Assembly (NCBI RefSeq): GCF_001729485.1
Contig: NZ_CP017157.1
Coordinates: 1,364,001 to 1,428,000 of the forward strand
From: Streptomyces lydicus
Lineage (GTDB): Bacteria > Actinomycetota > Actinomycetes > Streptomycetales > Streptomycetaceae
Direction of reading: 5' to 3'
Length of the DNA: 64,000 bases
Notes under the pieces: model-generated
Told to the model about the DNA's origin: nothing
The model's database searches: none
What the model saw: only the letters and a program-made list of their open reading frames with translations
Translations under genes and position numbers: made by a program
Shown: positions 51,831 through 62,422 of the stretch, piece after piece
Layout: every line of letters begins with the position of its first letter
Position numbering within the stretch: position 1 is the first letter of the stretch

Positions 51831-54479
51831 GTGACCGAGAACACTCAGCAGAGCAACCACAGCGCCCCCGAACTGCCGACTCAGTACACGCCGGCCGATG
51901 TAGAGGGGCCGCTGTACGAGCGCTGGGTAGAGCGGGGTTACTTCGAGGCGGACGAGAAGAGCGACAAGCCGCCGTACACCGTCGTCATTCCGCCGCCGAA
52001 CGTCACCGGCAGCCTCCACCTGGGGCACGCCTTCGAGCACACGCTGATCGACGCGCTCACCCGCCGTAAGCGGATGCAGGGTTACGAGACGCTGTGGCAG
52101 CCGGGCATGGACCACGCCGGCATCGCCACCCAGAACGTCGTCGAGCGCGAGCTCGCCAAGGAGGGCGTCTCCCGGCACGACCTGGGGCGCGAGGCGTTCG
52201 TCGAGCGCGTCTGGCAGTGGAAGAACGAGTCCGGCGGGCAGATCTCCGGCCAGATGCGGCGGCTGGGCGACGGCGTCGCCTGGTCCCGTGAGCGCTTCAC
52301 GATGGACGAGGGACTGTCCAAGGCCGTCCAGACGATCTTCAAGCGGCTCTACGACGACGAGCTGATCTACCGCGCCGAGCGCATCATCAACTGGTGCCCG
52401 CGCTGTCTGACCGCCATCTCGGACATCGAGGTCGAGTACCAGGACGACGACGGCGAGCTGGTCTCGATCCGTTACGGCGAGGGCGAGGCGTCCATCGTCG
52501 TCGCGACGACCCGTGCCGAGACGATGCTCGGTGACACCGCCGTCGCCGTCCACCCCGACGACGAGCGCTACGCCCATCTCATCGGCACCGAGATCGAGTT
52601 GCCGCTGACCGGCCGCCGCATCCCGGTCGTCGCGGACGAGCACGTCGACCCCGCGTTCGGCACCGGCGCCGTCAAGGTCACGCCCGCCCACGACCCCAAC
52701 GACTTCGAGATCGGACGGCGCCACGACCTGCCCAGCCTCGCCGTCCTCGACGAGCGTGGCGTGATCACCGCGCACGGCCCGTTCCAGGGGCTGGACCGCT
52801 TCGAGGCCCGTTCCGCGATCGTCGGCGCGCTGCGCGCCGAGGGCCGGATCGTCGCCGAGAAGCGCCCGTACACCCACTCCGTCGGGCACTGCTCCCGCTG
52901 CAAGACCACCATCGAGCCGCGGCTGTCGATGCAGTGGTGGGTCAAGGTCGGCCCGCTGGCGAAGTCCGCCGGTGACGCGGTCCGCGAGGGCAAGGTCAAG
53001 ATCCACCCCAAGGAGATGGAGTCCCGGTACTTCGGCTGGGTCGACAACCTCCACGACTGGTGCATCTCCCGCCAGCTGTGGTGGGGCCACCGCATTCCGG
53101 TCTGGTACGGGCCGAACGGCGAGGTCGTCTGCGTCGGACCCGAGGACGAGGCTCCCACCGGCGAGGGCTGGCACCAGGACACCGACGTCCTCGACACGTG
53201 GTTCTCGTCGGGCCTGTGGCCGTTTTCCACGCTCGGCTGGCCCGAGCAGACGCCGAGCGTCGAGAAGTTCTATCCGAACTCCGTCCTGGTCACCGGCTAC
53301 GACATCCTGTTCTTCTGGGTCGCCCGGATGATGATGTTCGGGCTGTACGCCATGGACGGCACCCCGCCGTTCCACACCATCGCGCTGCACGGCATGGTCC
53401 GTGACCAGTTCGGCAAGAAGATGTCCAAGTCCTTCGGGAATGCGGTCAATCCGCTCGACTGGATGGATGCGTACGGCTCGGACGCCGTCCGCTTCACGCT
53501 CGCCCGCGGCGCCAACCCGGGTGTCGACGTCCCGATCGGTGAGGACTGGGTCCAGGGGTCCCGCAACTTCGCCAACAAGATCTGGAACGCCACCCGCTTC
53601 GCGCTGATGAACGGCGCGACGGTGGAGGGTGACCTGCCGTCCGCCGAGCAGCTGTCGGCCACCGACCGGTGGATCCTGTCCCGGCTGAACGCGGTCGTCG
53701 CCGAGGTCGACGCGTACTACGACGACTACCAGTTCGCGAAGCTGTCGGACACCCTCTTCCACTTCGCCTGGGACGAGGTCTTCGACTGGTACGTGGAGCT
53801 GTCCAAGACCACGTTCATGGCGGGCGGCCCGGCCGCCGACGCCTCCCGCCGGGTCCTGGGCGAGGTCCTGGACGTCACGCTGCGGCTGCTGCACCCGGTC
53901 ATGCCGTTCGTGACGGAGACCCTGTGGACGACGCTGACCGGCCGCGAGTCGGTCGTCGTCGCCGAGTGGCCGAAGGCCGTCCTCGTCGCCGGGGCCGACG
54001 CCCCGGGCGGCTTCCGGGACGCGGCCGCGGAGCGCGAGATCGAGACCGTCCAGCAGGTCGTCACCGAGGTCCGCCGCTTCCGCTCCGACCAGGGGCTGCA
54101 GCCCGGCCAGAAGGTCCCGGCGCGGCTGGAGCTGTCCGGTACGGCGCTGGCGGCGCACGAGGCCGCGATGCGCTCGCTGCTGCGGCTGCAGCCGGCCGGT
54201 GACGACTTCAGCGCCACCGCTTCGCTGCCGGTCGCGGGCGCCACGGTCGCCCTGGACCTGTCCGGCGCGATCGACGTGGCGGCGGAGCGCAAGCGGCTGG
54301 CGAAGGACCTGGCGGCCGCTGAGAAGGAGAAGGCGCAGGCCACCGCCAAGCTCGGCAACGAGGCGTTCCTCGCCAAGGCGCCGGAGCAGGTCAAGGACAA
54401 GATCCGCGGCCGGCTGGAGACCGCGGAGGCGGACATCGTCCGGATCACCGCGCAGCTGGCGGCCCTGCCCACGGCGTAG
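51831..54479 (+). CDS. valS: Valyl-tRNA synthetase
   Basis: 882 aa, standard length. Class I signatures: [12 protein letters not shown] (HIGH motif) and [10 protein letters not shown] (KMSKS). The editing CP1 domain is present ([17 protein letters not shown]), along with the [14 protein letters not shown] segment, and a C-terminal coiled-coil arm ([16 protein letters not shown]). Charges tRNA-Val. GTG 51831 appears leaderless. Its 3' end overlaps the convergent membrane-protein gene by 35 nt. Confidence 0.97.
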   Translation: MTENTQQSNHSAPELPTQYTPADVEGPLYERWVERGYFEADEKSDKPPYTVVIPPPNVTGSLHLGHAFEHTLIDALTRRKRMQGYETLWQPGMDHAGIATQNVVERELAKEGVSRHDLGREAFVERVWQWKNESGGQISGQMRRLGDGVAWSRERFTMDEGLSKAVQTIFKRLYDDELIYRAERIINWCPRCLTAISDIEVEYQDDDGELVSIRYGEGEASIVVATTRAETMLGDTAVAVHPDDERYAHLIGTEIELPLTGRRIPVVADEHVDPAFGTGAVKVTPAHDPNDFEIGRRHDLPSLAVLDERGVITAHGPFQGLDRFEARSAIVGALRAEGRIVAEKRPYTHSVGHCSRCKTTIEPRLSMQWWVKVGPLAKSAGDAVREGKVKIHPKEMESRYFGWVDNLHDWCISRQLWWGHRIPVWYGPNGEVVCVGPEDEAPTGEGWHQDTDVLDTWFSSGLWPFSTLGWPEQTPSVEKFYPNSVLVTGYDILFFWVARMMMFGLYAMDGTPPFHTIALHGMVRDQFGKKMSKSFGNAVNPLDWMDAYGSDAVRFTLARGANPGVDVPIGEDWVQGSRNFANKIWNATRFALMNGATVEGDLPSAEQLSATDRWILSRLNAVVAEVDAYYDDYQFAKLSDTLFHFAWDEVFDWYVELSKTTFMAGGPAADASRRVLGEVLDVTLRLLHPVMPFVTETLWTTLTGRESVVVAEWPKAVLVAGADAPGGFRDAAAEREIETVQQVVTEVRRFRSDQGLQPGQKVPARLELSGTALAAHEAAMRSLLRLQPAGDDFSATASLPVAGATVALDLSGAIDVAAERKRLAKDLAAAEKEKAQATAKLGNEAFLAKAPEQVKDKIRGRLETAEADIVRITAQLAALPTA

Positions 54480-55641
54480 CACCGCTGTCCGCCGCAGGCC
54501 CCTCGTCCGTCCGGGCGGGGGGCCTGCGGCGTCCCCGGCCCCGCTGCCCCCGTTCGCGGACCGGCCACAGCAGGACGTAGGCCGTCGAGACGGCGACGAA
54601 CGCCAGCCGGATCAGACCGCGGGCGGAGTCGTCGGGGACGGCGAAGACGCTGCCGTAGAGGATGAGCACCGCCAGCCAGCTCCACCAGGGCACCAGGCGG
54701 CGCTGGCCGATGACGTCCCACAGCAGGGTGCCCAGCAGCACCGACGCCGTGTAGTAGGTGTAGACGCTGGGGTCGAGCACGATCCGGGCGTTGGCGCCGA
54801 GCAGCACCACCGCCGCCCAGCGGCCGCGCCAGACGGCTATGGAGCCCAGCGCGAGGCCCAGCGCGGCCTGGGCCGGGCGGTCCCAGCCGGGGGTCTCCGG
54901 GTCGCCGACGCCGAGCCAGCGCAGCGCGGACGCCGGATGGTTCGGGATGGCGAACTTGGCGGCGGCGAAGGACTGCGGGTCGCCGAGGAAGAACGGCAGC
55001 CAGGCGACGGTCACCAGGCCCGCGCACCACAGCCCGGCCCGCAGCCACTTCTCCCGGGGGAGCGCGAGCAGCAGGGGGAGGAAGGCCAGCGCGGTGGGCT
55101 TGGAATCCATGGCGAGGGCCAGGAAGACACCGGTGTGGGCGGCGTTGCCGCGGGTGACGGCGCGCACCGCGAGGGCGGTGAAGAACAGGGCGAGGACGTC
55201 GTCGAGGTGCCCGAAGCGGACCGCGACCTCGATCCACATGGGGATGAAGGCCAGCCCGGCGATCAGCACGCGCTGCCGGAGCCGCTGGTGGTTGGTGCCG
55301 GTGCCCAGGAAGTAGTGGGCGGCGCTGCGGCCCGCCAGCACCAGGATGACCAGGCCGAGCAGCGACATCAGGGCCGCGGCGAGGAACTGCCCGGTGGCCT
55401 CGGGGAAGGGGTTGAACAGGCCGGCGGTCAGGAAGCTGAGCGGGCCCATCTGGAGCTCGGGGTGGTGTGCGTAGAGGTTCAGGCCGCCGGTGCCGTCACC
55501 GGCGGGGCCCTGGTAGATCAGCTCGCCACCGGTGCGCAGGTAGTGCCAGGAGAACCCGCCGTGCGGTTCGACGACCGCGAACCACAGCACGGTCCAGGCG
55601 CTGAGCAGCACCAAATGCATCCGCTGACTTATTGCCGGCAC
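54445..55641 (-). CDS. Multispan membrane protein, GT-C glycosyltransferase-like
   Basis: 398 aa from GTG 55641 (AGGAG about 10 nt upstream). Some ten membrane helices; basic low-complexity tail ([14 protein letters not shown]). The overall look (short N-terminus, large first loop [15 protein letters not shown], later [12 protein letters not shown]) recalls GT87-type polyprenol-phosphate-mannose transferases, but I see no decisive motif. The stop lies inside the last 35 nt of valS on the other strand. Together with the neighbouring PBP gene it sits between valS and folC, which are adjacent in S. coelicolor as I remember. Confidence 0.6.
   Translation of the reverse strand: MPAISQRMHLVLLSAWTVLWFAVVEPHGGFSWHYLRTGGELIYQGPAGDGTGGLNLYAHHPELQMGPLSFLTAGLFNPFPEATGQFLAAALMSLLGLVILVLAGRSAAHYFLGTGTNHQRLRQRVLIAGLAFIPMWIEVAVRFGHLDDVLALFFTALAVRAVTRGNAAHTGVFLALAMDSKPTALAFLPLLLALPREKWLRAGLWCAGLVTVAWLPFFLGDPQSFAAAKFAIPNHPASALRWLGVGDPETPGWDRPAQAALGLALGSIAVWRGRWAAVVLLGANARIVLDPSVYTYYTASVLLGTLLWDVIGQRRLVPWWSWLAVLILYGSVFAVPDDSARGLIRLAFVAVSTAYVLLWPVRERGQRGRGRRRPPARTDEGPAADSGATPWAGPPAAR
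54490..54531. terminator. valS terminator inside the convergent gene
   Basis: Perfect 13-bp arms 54490-54502 and 54519-54531, 16-nt loop, beginning 10 nt after the valS stop. It lies in the 3' coding part of the opposite gene. Confidence 0.65.
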
Positions 55642-55887
55642 CGGTCTTCAGCTCCTGCCTTCCCTTTCGCGTCCACTGGCGGCGCCGGGGCGCACCGCTG
55701 TCGGTGACCTCCGGGTACGCACAGCCCGCCGTGAAAGAGGGCAACGGACGGCGGAAAGTTGTCCGCGCCGGCCGCTTCGGCCGATTAAGGCCGTTCTCAT
55801 GGCGCTCTCATGTAGCCGGGGCACCGTTGGACCGGAATGCCGGACTTCCGGCAGCACCGCACGTCCCGTACCGAGGAGCCGCGCCCC

Positions 55888-57336
55888 ATGAACAAGCCAC
55901 TGCGACGGGTCTCGGTCTTCTGCCTCGCCCTGATATTGGCGCTCATGGGCTGGGCCACCTGGATCCAGGGCGCAAAGGCTACTGACTTCAAGCAGGACTC
56001 GCACAACCCGCGGGTGACGATCGGCAAGTACGCGGCCCCGCTGGGCAACATCCTCGTCGACGGGGAGCCGGTCACCGGCTCCGCGGCCACCTCCTCCACG
56101 CTCAAGTACAAGCGGACGTACAAGGACGGGCCGCTCTACGCGCCGGTGACGGGTTTCACCTCGCAGATCTTCGGCAGCAACCAGCTGGAGAGCCTCTACG
56201 GCCCCCTCCTGGACGGCTCCGACAGCCGGCTGCAGAGCCCCGCCGACGCCCTGACCCGCACCCGGGCCAAGGGCGGGGACGTGGCCACCACTCTGGACGC
56301 CAAGGTGCAGAAGGCCGGCTACCGGGCGCTGGGCGACAAGAAGGGGGCGGCCGTCGCCATGGACCCGGGCACCGGTCGGATCCTGGGCATGGTCAGCACC
56401 CCGTCGTACGACCCCGGGAAGTTCGCCGGGTCCTCCACGGCCGACCAGAAGGCGTGGAAGAAGATGTCCGACGACCCGGACAGCCCCGAGATCAACCGGG
56501 CGCTGCGGCAGCCGCTGCCGCCCGGGTCGACCTTCAAGCTGGTGGTCGCCGCGGCCGCGCTGGAGAACGGGCTGTACTCCTCGGTGGACGAGCGCACCGA
56601 CAGCCCCGACCCGTACACCCTGCCGCACACCCGCACCACGCTGAAGAACGAGAGCGCCTCCGCGCCCTGCAAGAACGCCACCATCCGCACCGCGCTCCAG
56701 TACTCCTGCAACACCGTCTTCGCGAAGATGGCCGTCGACCTGGGCAAGGACAAGGTGAAGGCGCAGGCCGAGAAGTTCGGCTTCAACGACGGCAAGGTGG
56801 ACACCCCGGTACGGGCCGGCAAGAGCCTCTACCCCTCGGACATGGACCAGGCGCAGACCGCGCTGTCCGGGATCGGCCAGTTCAACGACCAGGCGACCCC
56901 GCTGCAGATGGCGATGGTCGCGGCGGCCATCGCGAACGGCGGCGAGCTGAAGAACCCGCAGCTGGTCGACAAGCTGACCGACGGGGGCGGCAACACCGTC
57001 CAGCAGAACGGCCCGTCGACGTACGGGCGGACGATGTCGGGCCGGACCGCCGCGCAGCTGCGGTCGGCGATGCAGACGGTCGTGGACAAGGGCACCGGGT
57101 CCAACGCGAAGATCGACGGACTGACGGTCGGCGGCAAGACCGGTACCGCCCAGCACGGCGTCGACAACAGCGGTACGCCCTACGCCTGGTTCGTCTCCTA
57201 CGCGCAGAACGCCGGCGGGCACCAGGTCGCGGTGGCCGTCATGGTCGAGGACGGCCACGCGGCCCGCAGCGAGATCTCCGGCGGCGGGCTGGCGGCCCCG
57301 GTGGCCCGGGAGATGATGCGGGCGGCGCTGGGCTAG
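55888..57336 (+). CDS. Class B penicillin-binding protein (transpeptidase)
   Basis: 482 aa from ATG 55888 with CGAGGAG upstream. One N-terminal anchor (VSVFCLALILALMGWATW), a dimerisation domain, then a transpeptidase domain with the three active-site motifs: SxxK as STFK, SxN as SCN (YSCNTVF), and KTG as KTGTA. It cross-links peptidoglycan outside the membrane. It resembles the short PBPs linked to FtsW/RodA-type genes or sporulation in Streptomyces, but no FtsW gene adjoins here. Together with the GT-C-like gene it looks like an insertion between valS and folC. Confidence 0.9.
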   Translation: MNKPLRRVSVFCLALILALMGWATWIQGAKATDFKQDSHNPRVTIGKYAAPLGNILVDGEPVTGSAATSSTLKYKRTYKDGPLYAPVTGFTSQIFGSNQLESLYGPLLDGSDSRLQSPADALTRTRAKGGDVATTLDAKVQKAGYRALGDKKGAAVAMDPGTGRILGMVSTPSYDPGKFAGSSTADQKAWKKMSDDPDSPEINRALRQPLPPGSTFKLVVAAAALENGLYSSVDERTDSPDPYTLPHTRTTLKNESASAPCKNATIRTALQYSCNTVFAKMAVDLGKDKVKAQAEKFGFNDGKVDTPVRAGKSLYPSDMDQAQTALSGIGQFNDQATPLQMAMVAAAIANGGELKNPQLVDKLTDGGGNTVQQNGPSTYGRTMSGRTAAQLRSAMQTVVDKGTGSNAKIDGLTVGGKTGTAQHGVDNSGTPYAWFVSYAQNAGGHQVAVAVMVEDGHAARSEISGGGLAAPVAREMMRAALG

Positions 57337-57435
57337 CGGGGGGTCGCTTCCGGGCGCCCACCGGCGCGGCGGGCGTCGGCGGGCGCCGGTCGGCCTCGGT
57401 GGGCAAGGCAGCGCACCGCTGTCAGTGGTGCCTCG

Positions 57436-57441
57436 TAGACT
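57436..57441 (+). promoter_or_regulatory. -10 box TAGACT of leaderless folC
   Basis: TAGACT, seven bases, then GTG 57449, no ribosome site. Confidence 0.5.
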
Positions 57442-57448
57442 TGTCGTC

Positions 57449-58963
57449 GTGAGCGAGCGCCCCCGAAACGACGACCCCGACCCGACCGACGCCTTCGACG
57501 ACATGGTCGAGGCCGAGACCGAGCGCGACCCAGACCTCGCGGTGATCGAGGCGGGCAGCCGGACGCTGCGCGCCCAGGCAGGACCGCCGCAAGGGGACCC
57601 GGTGCCCGCCCGGCCGGCCGATCCCGAGGTCGACCGCGCGCTGCGCGCCGTCGAGGAGGAGCTGGCCGGCCGCTGGGGCGAGACCAAGCTCGACCCGTCG
57701 GTCAAGCGCATCGTGGCGCTGCTGGACATCCTCGGCTCGCCCCAGCGGGCGTACCCGTCCATCCACATCACCGGTACGAACGGCAAGACCAGCACCGCCC
57801 GCATGATCGAGGCCCTGCTGGGCGCCTTCGACCTGCGCACCGGCCGGTACACCAGCCCGCACGTCCAGTCCGTCACCGAGCGCATCAGCCTGGACGGCAG
57901 CCCGATCTCCGCCGAGCGCTTCATCGAGACCTACCGGGACATCGCCCCGTACGTGGAGATGGTCGACACCCAGCAGGAGTACCGCCTGTCGTTCTTCGAG
58001 GTGCTGACGGCGATGGCGTACGCCGCCTTCGCGGACGCCCCGGTGGACGTCGCGGTGGTCGAGGTCGGCATGGGCGGCACCTGGGACGCCACGAACGTCA
58101 TCGACGGCGACGTCGCCGTGATCACCCCGATCTCGCTGGACCACACCGACCGGCTCGGCGAGACGCCCGAGGAGATCGCCGGTGAGAAGTCCGGGATCAT
58201 CAAGAAGGACGCCACGGTCGTGCTGGCCCAGCAGCCGGTGGACGCGGCGTCGGTGATGCTCAAGCGCGCGGTCGAGGTGGACGCCACGGTCGCCCGTGAA
58301 GGCATGGAGTTCGGGGTGCTCTCCCGTGAGGTCGCGGTCGGCGGGCAGATGCTGACGCTGCGCGGCCTGGGCGGCGAGTACCCGGAGATCTTCCTGCCGC
58401 TGTACGGCGCCCATCAGGCGCACAACGCCGCGGTGGCGCTCGCCGCGGTCGAGGCGTTCTTCGGCGTCGGCTCCGACCAGGCGCGGACGCTCGACATCGA
58501 CACCCTGCGCTCCGCGTTCGCCGCGGTCGCCTCCCCGGGCCGGATGGAGGTCGTCCGGCGCAGCCCGACGGTGGTCCTGGACGCGGCGCACAACCCCGCG
58601 GGCGCGCGGGCGGCGGCCGAGGCGGTCACCGAGGCGTTCGGGTTCAGCCGGCTGGTGGGAGTGGTCGGGGCCAGCTCCGACAAGGACGTCCGGGGCTTCC
58701 TGGAGGCGTTCGAGCCGATCTTCGCCGAGGTCGTGGTGACGCGTAATTCCAGCCATCGTGCGATGGACCCGGACGAGCTGGCGGCGGTCGCGGTGGAGGT
58801 CTTCGGCGCCGAGCGGGTGCAGGTCGAGCCGCGGCTCGACGACGCGCTGGAGGCGGCGATCACCCTCGCGGAGGAAGAGGGCGAGTTCTCCGGAGCGGGT
58901 GTGCTGGTGACCGGTTCGGTGATCACGGTCGGCGAGGCCCGGCTGCTCATGGGAAGGAGCTGA
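57449..58963 (+). CDS. folC: Folylpolyglutamate/dihydrofolate synthase
   Basis: 504 aa. An acidic N-terminal extension of about 80 residues precedes the Mur-ligase-like fold: P-loop HITGTNGKTSTARM, then GRYTSPHVQSVTERI, VVEVGMGGTWDATN, and HTDRLGETPEEIAGEKSGI. The C-terminal domain has VVLDAAHNPAGA. It adds glutamate to folates, and the actinobacterial enzyme also makes dihydrofolate. The stop is followed two bases later by the DUF4233 start. Leaderless GTG start. Confidence 0.94.
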   Translation: MSERPRNDDPDPTDAFDDMVEAETERDPDLAVIEAGSRTLRAQAGPPQGDPVPARPADPEVDRALRAVEEELAGRWGETKLDPSVKRIVALLDILGSPQRAYPSIHITGTNGKTSTARMIEALLGAFDLRTGRYTSPHVQSVTERISLDGSPISAERFIETYRDIAPYVEMVDTQQEYRLSFFEVLTAMAYAAFADAPVDVAVVEVGMGGTWDATNVIDGDVAVITPISLDHTDRLGETPEEIAGEKSGIIKKDATVVLAQQPVDAASVMLKRAVEVDATVAREGMEFGVLSREVAVGGQMLTLRGLGGEYPEIFLPLYGAHQAHNAAVALAAVEAFFGVGSDQARTLDIDTLRSAFAAVASPGRMEVVRRSPTVVLDAAHNPAGARAAAEAVTEAFGFSRLVGVVGASSDKDVRGFLEAFEPIFAEVVVTRNSSHRAMDPDELAAVAVEVFGAERVQVEPRLDDALEAAITLAEEEGEFSGAGVLVTGSVITVGEARLLMGRS

Positions 58964-58965
58964 CC

Positions 58966-59310
58966 ATGCGCATGCTGTGCGCCAGCACCCTGATAGGCGA
59001 ATTCTTCGTGATCGGTTTCGCCGGCCTGGTCGCGATGCAGCTGACCGACCTGTCGGCGGTCACGATCTGGACCGTCAGCGGGGTCGCGATGCTGCTGAGC
59101 ATCGTGCTGTGCGGCATGCTCACCCGCCCCGGCGGCGTCCAGCTCGGCTGGGCGCTGCAGATCGCGCTGATCGCCAGCGGCCTCGTCCTTCCGACGATGT
59201 TCTTCCTGGGGGCGGTGTTCGCCGCGCTGTGGTGGGCGTCGGTCCACTACGGCCGCAAGGTCGACGCGGCGAAGGCCCGTTGGGCGGCCGAGGCGTCCAC
59301 CGCGGGCTGA
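58966..59310 (+). CDS. DUF4233 membrane protein
   Basis: 114 aa. AAGGAG within the end of folC serves its ATG 58966, giving tight coupling. Four short hydrophobic helices (IGEFFVIGFAGLVAMQL, TVSGVAMLLSIVLCGML, ALQIALIASGLVLPTMFF, FAALWWASVHYG). The gene is conserved between folC and ndk in mycobacteria (Rv2446c) and streptomycetes. Function unknown. Confidence 0.88.
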   Translation: MRMLCASTLIGEFFVIGFAGLVAMQLTDLSAVTIWTVSGVAMLLSIVLCGMLTRPGGVQLGWALQIALIASGLVLPTMFFLGAVFAALWWASVHYGRKVDAAKARWAAEASTAG

Positions 59311-59470
59311 GCCGGCCTCGCCGGGCCCGGCGCCGGGTGCCCGCGGCGGGCAGGATCCGCCGCCCGAGAGGCCGCCGGGCGCCGGGGTGGGCGGGTTAAG
59401 GGCTGGTGGGAGCGCCCCTGTAGCCTCAGTGCACCCGCCTGACCCTCGTTCACATCCAGGGAGTCCTTTC

Positions 59471-59884
59471 GTGAGCCAGCGCACCCTCGTCCTCCTCAAG
59501 CCCGACGCCGTCCAGCGCGGCCTGATCGGCGAGATCATCGGCCGCCTGGAGCGCAAGGCCGGCTGGACGATCAGCGCGATGGAGCTGCGCACCCTCGACC
59601 GGACCCTCCTGGAGCAGCACTACGCCGAGCACGTCGGCCGGCCCTTCTACGAGCCCCTGGTCGCCTTCATGTCCTCCGGCCCGGTCGTCGCCATGGTCGT
59701 CGAGGGCGAACGGGTGATCGAAGGGGTACGGACGCTGGCCGGTCCGACTGACCCGATTGCCGCACCGAGTGGGTCCATTCGTGGGGACTTCGGAACGATC
59801 ACCCGGGAGAATCTGATCCATGCATCGGATTCCGAAGAGTCCGCCGAGCGCGAGATCAAGATTTTCTTTCCCGGCATTTCCTGA
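59471..59884 (+). CDS. ndk: Nucleoside diphosphate kinase
   Basis: 137 aa, standard bacterial length. TLVLLKPDAVQRGLIGEII at the start, and the active-site His in NLIHASDS, which is phosphorylated. Transfers phosphate from ATP to other NDPs. GTG 59471 with GGGAG 7 nt upstream. Followed by a hairpin terminator. Confidence 0.96.
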   Translation: MSQRTLVLLKPDAVQRGLIGEIIGRLERKAGWTISAMELRTLDRTLLEQHYAEHVGRPFYEPLVAFMSSGPVVAMVVEGERVIEGVRTLAGPTDPIAAPSGSIRGDFGTITRENLIHASDSEESAEREIKIFFPGIS

Positions 59885-60166
59885 CTCTTCATCAGCTGTA
59901 CACCCCCCGTGACCAGGGGCGACCGATAAAATCAACGGTCGCCCTTCGGTGTATGAAACACGATCGGGGGAACGCATCACCGCGACACGACGTCACCATT
60001 GAGGGGGGCGGGTGCGTGTACGGCTGACAATGGCGGAACAGCCTCCCGACGTGTTCGAGTGGGCGCACTACGAACTACGATGGAGGCTTCCGCGCCTCAC
60101 AGCGCATCACCTCCTGCCGACCTCCAGTAAGCATTCGCTCCAGTTGGGAAGGCCAGACGTATCCTC
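59885..60166. other. ndk-mreB intergenic region
   Basis: 282 nt. The first part holds the ndk terminator; the rest is moderately AT-rich and should contain the mreB promoters. No gene is supported. Confidence 0.5.
59917..59944. terminator. ndk terminator
   Basis: Perfect 9-bp arms 59917-59925 and 59936-59944 with the A-rich 10-nt loop ATAAAATCAA. Confidence 0.7.
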
Positions 60167-61198
60167 ATGGGGAACAACATGTCGTTCATCGGCCGTGACA
60201 TGGCTGTCGACCTCGGGACCGCCAACACGCTGGTGTACGTCAGGGGCCGCGGAATCGTCCTCAACGAGCCGTCGGTCGTGGCCATCAACACCAACACCGG
60301 CGGCATCCTCGCGGTGGGCGCCGAGGCGAAGAAGATGATCGGGCGCACGCCCGGCAACATCGTCGCGGTGCGGCCCCTGAAGGACGGCGTGATCGCCGAC
60401 TTCGAGATCACCGAGCGGATGCTCCGCTACTTCATCCTCAAGATCCACAAGCGGCGCTATCTGGCGCGGCCGCGGGTCGTGGTGTGCGTTCCCTCCGGCA
60501 TCACCGGAGTTGAGCGCCGCGCCGTCATCGAGGCGTCGACCCAGGCCGGCGCGCGCCAGGTGCACATCATCGAGGAGCCGATGGCCGCCGCGATCGGCTC
60601 CGGCCTGCCGGTCCACGAGGCCACCGGCAACATGGTCGTGGACATCGGCGGCGGCACGACCGAGGTCGCGGTCATCTCGCTCGGCGGCATCGTCACCGCG
60701 CAGTCCATCCGGGTGGCCGGCGACGAGCTGGACAACGCGATCATCCAGCACATCAAGAAGGAGTACAGCCTTCTGCTGGGCGAGCGCACCGCGGAGAGCA
60801 TCAAGATCACCATCGGTTCGGCGTACGACCTGGAACAGGACGAGCACACCGAGATCCGCGGCCGCGACCTGGTCTCCGGCCTGCCGAAGACCGTCGTCAT
60901 CTCGGCCGCCGAGGTCCGCAAGGCGATCGAGGAGCCGGTCAACTCCATCGTCGACGCGGTCAAGACGACCCTCGACAAGTGCCCGCCGGAGCTGTCCGGC
61001 GACGTCATGGACCGCGGCATCGTGCTCACCGGAGGCGGCGCCCTGCTCCGCGGCCTCGACGAGCGGCTGCGCCGCGAGACCGGCATGCCCATCCACATCG
61101 CCGAGGACCCGCTCGACTCCGTCGCGCTCGGTTCCGGCAAGTGCGTCGAGGAGTTCGAGGCCCTCCAGCAGGTCCTCGACTCGCAGCCGCGCAGGTAA
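60167..61198 (+). CDS. mreB: Rod-shape actin homologue MreB
   Basis: 343 aa from ATG 60167; a second ATG at 60179 has a better-spaced GGGGA and cannot be excluded. Actin-fold phosphate loops: [33 protein letters not shown], and adenosine loop [14 protein letters not shown]. In Streptomyces MreB is not needed for vegetative growth but builds the spore wall. It heads the mreBCD-pbp2 cluster. Confidence 0.97.
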   Translation: MGNNMSFIGRDMAVDLGTANTLVYVRGRGIVLNEPSVVAINTNTGGILAVGAEAKKMIGRTPGNIVAVRPLKDGVIADFEITERMLRYFILKIHKRRYLARPRVVVCVPSGITGVERRAVIEASTQAGARQVHIIEEPMAAAIGSGLPVHEATGNMVVDIGGGTTEVAVISLGGIVTAQSIRVAGDELDNAIIQHIKKEYSLLLGERTAESIKITIGSAYDLEQDEHTEIRGRDLVSGLPKTVVISAAEVRKAIEEPVNSIVDAVKTTLDKCPPELSGDVMDRGIVLTGGGALLRGLDERLRRETGMPIHIAEDPLDSVALGSGKCVEEFEALQQVLDSQPRR

Positions 61199-61486
61199 CG
61201 AAGCACCGGCCCGACCGCCGCGGCCGTCATGCGACGACCGCGGCGGTCGGGCACCATGGCGGAAGCAGCCGGTCCGCCCGGCGGACCGGCGAGCCGGATC
61301 CCGCGTCCTCCGCTACGGATCGCTGACGCGGATCGTTGATATACAGGCACAACATCCCGACAGATACGGTGCGCTGACGTTTCACCCCTCGGCACCGTCA
61401 CAGCAAGGCACAAAGCTCAACTCCCGAACGAGACCGGCGGGGCCCGCAGCCGGCCGGTCCTACGAGGAAGGACACGGCCGCCGCAC
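61199..61486. other. mreB-mreC intergenic region
   Basis: 288 nt. Starts with a strong hairpin (61209-61252), then CCGGTCCG-N5-CGGACCGG near 61272, then AT-richer sequence around 61330-61370 with TATACA- and GATACG-type -10 candidates for mreC. No gene. Confidence 0.55.
61209..61252. terminator. Hairpin after mreB
   Basis: Perfect 15-bp arms 61209-61223 and 61238-61252 with a 14-nt loop. A terminator or partial attenuator inside the mre cluster. Confidence 0.65.
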
Positions 61487-62419
61487 GTGAGGGACACACG
61501 AGAGAGCCGGCTGCTGCTGGTGCTGTTGGTCGCGATCGCGTTCGCGCTGATCACGGTCGATATCCGCGGCGGCGAACAGTCCCCGCTCGATGGCGTCCGG
61601 CAAGCCGCCGCCTCCGCCTTCGGCCCCGTGGAGCGCGGCGTCGCCCGCGTCGTCGATCCGGTCGGCAACGCCGTGGGTGCCGTACGGGACTCCGGCCACC
61701 GGCACAGCCGGATCGCCGAGCTGGAGCACGAGAACGAGGCGCTCAAGGCCAAGCTCGGCTCCTCCGACCGCAACCGCAGCCGCGCCGCCGAGCTCGACAA
61801 GATCCTCAAGACCGCCGGCACCGGCCAGTACGCCATCAAGGGCGCCCAGGTCATCGCCATCGGCTCGGCCCAGGGCTTCTCCTGGACCATCACCATCGAC
61901 GCCGGCAGCCGCGACGGCATCGCCCGCGACATGACCGTGCTCAACGGCGACGGCCTGGTCGGCCGGGTCACCACCGTCGGCGCCGAGACCTCCACGGTGC
62001 TGCTGGCCGCCGACCCCGACTTCACCGTCGGCACCCGCATGGAGAAGACCAACGAGATCGGCTTCGCCAACGGGCAGGGGGTCCGCTCGCTGCGCGTCCA
62101 GCTGCTCAACGGCCGGGCCACCGTCAAGAAGGGCGACCGGCTGGTCACCTTCGGCTCCAGCCGGGACAAGCCGTTCGTGCCCGGCGTCCCGGTCGGCCGG
62201 GTCGTCAAGGTCGAGCCCTCCAACGGCGATCTGACCCGCACCCTCCAGGTCCGTCCCTTCGTCTCCTTCTCCCAGCTCGACATCGTCGGCGTCGTCGTCC
62301 AGCCGCCCCGCCAGGACCCGCGCGACACCGTCCTGCCGCCCGCCCCCGCGAAGCCCAAGCCGACACCGACGGTCACCGTCACGGCCACCCCCTCCGCGAG
62401 CGCCTCCCCCAGGAGCTGA
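61487..62419 (+). CDS. mreC: Rod-shape determining protein MreC
   Basis: 310 aa. Short cytoplasmic start, one membrane anchor (RLLLVLLVAIAFALITVDI), a coiled coil (AELEHENEALKAKLG), then the beta-barrel domain ending in FVSFSQLDIVGVVV. The tail is Pro/Thr/Ser-rich. It links MreB inside to PBP2 outside. GTG 61487; the nearest GAGGAAGGA is rather far upstream. Confidence 0.95.
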   Translation: MRDTRESRLLLVLLVAIAFALITVDIRGGEQSPLDGVRQAAASAFGPVERGVARVVDPVGNAVGAVRDSGHRHSRIAELEHENEALKAKLGSSDRNRSRAAELDKILKTAGTGQYAIKGAQVIAIGSAQGFSWTITIDAGSRDGIARDMTVLNGDGLVGRVTTVGAETSTVLLAADPDFTVGTRMEKTNEIGFANGQGVRSLRVQLLNGRATVKKGDRLVTFGSSRDKPFVPGVPVGRVVKVEPSNGDLTRTLQVRPFVSFSQLDIVGVVVQPPRQDPRDTVLPPAPAKPKPTPTVTVTATPSASASPRS

Positions 62420-62422
62420 CCG

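Noticed and set aside
51663..54482. Long minus-strand open frame opposite valS
   Set aside because: Same GC-driven shadow effect; valS on the other strand has all synthetase motifs.
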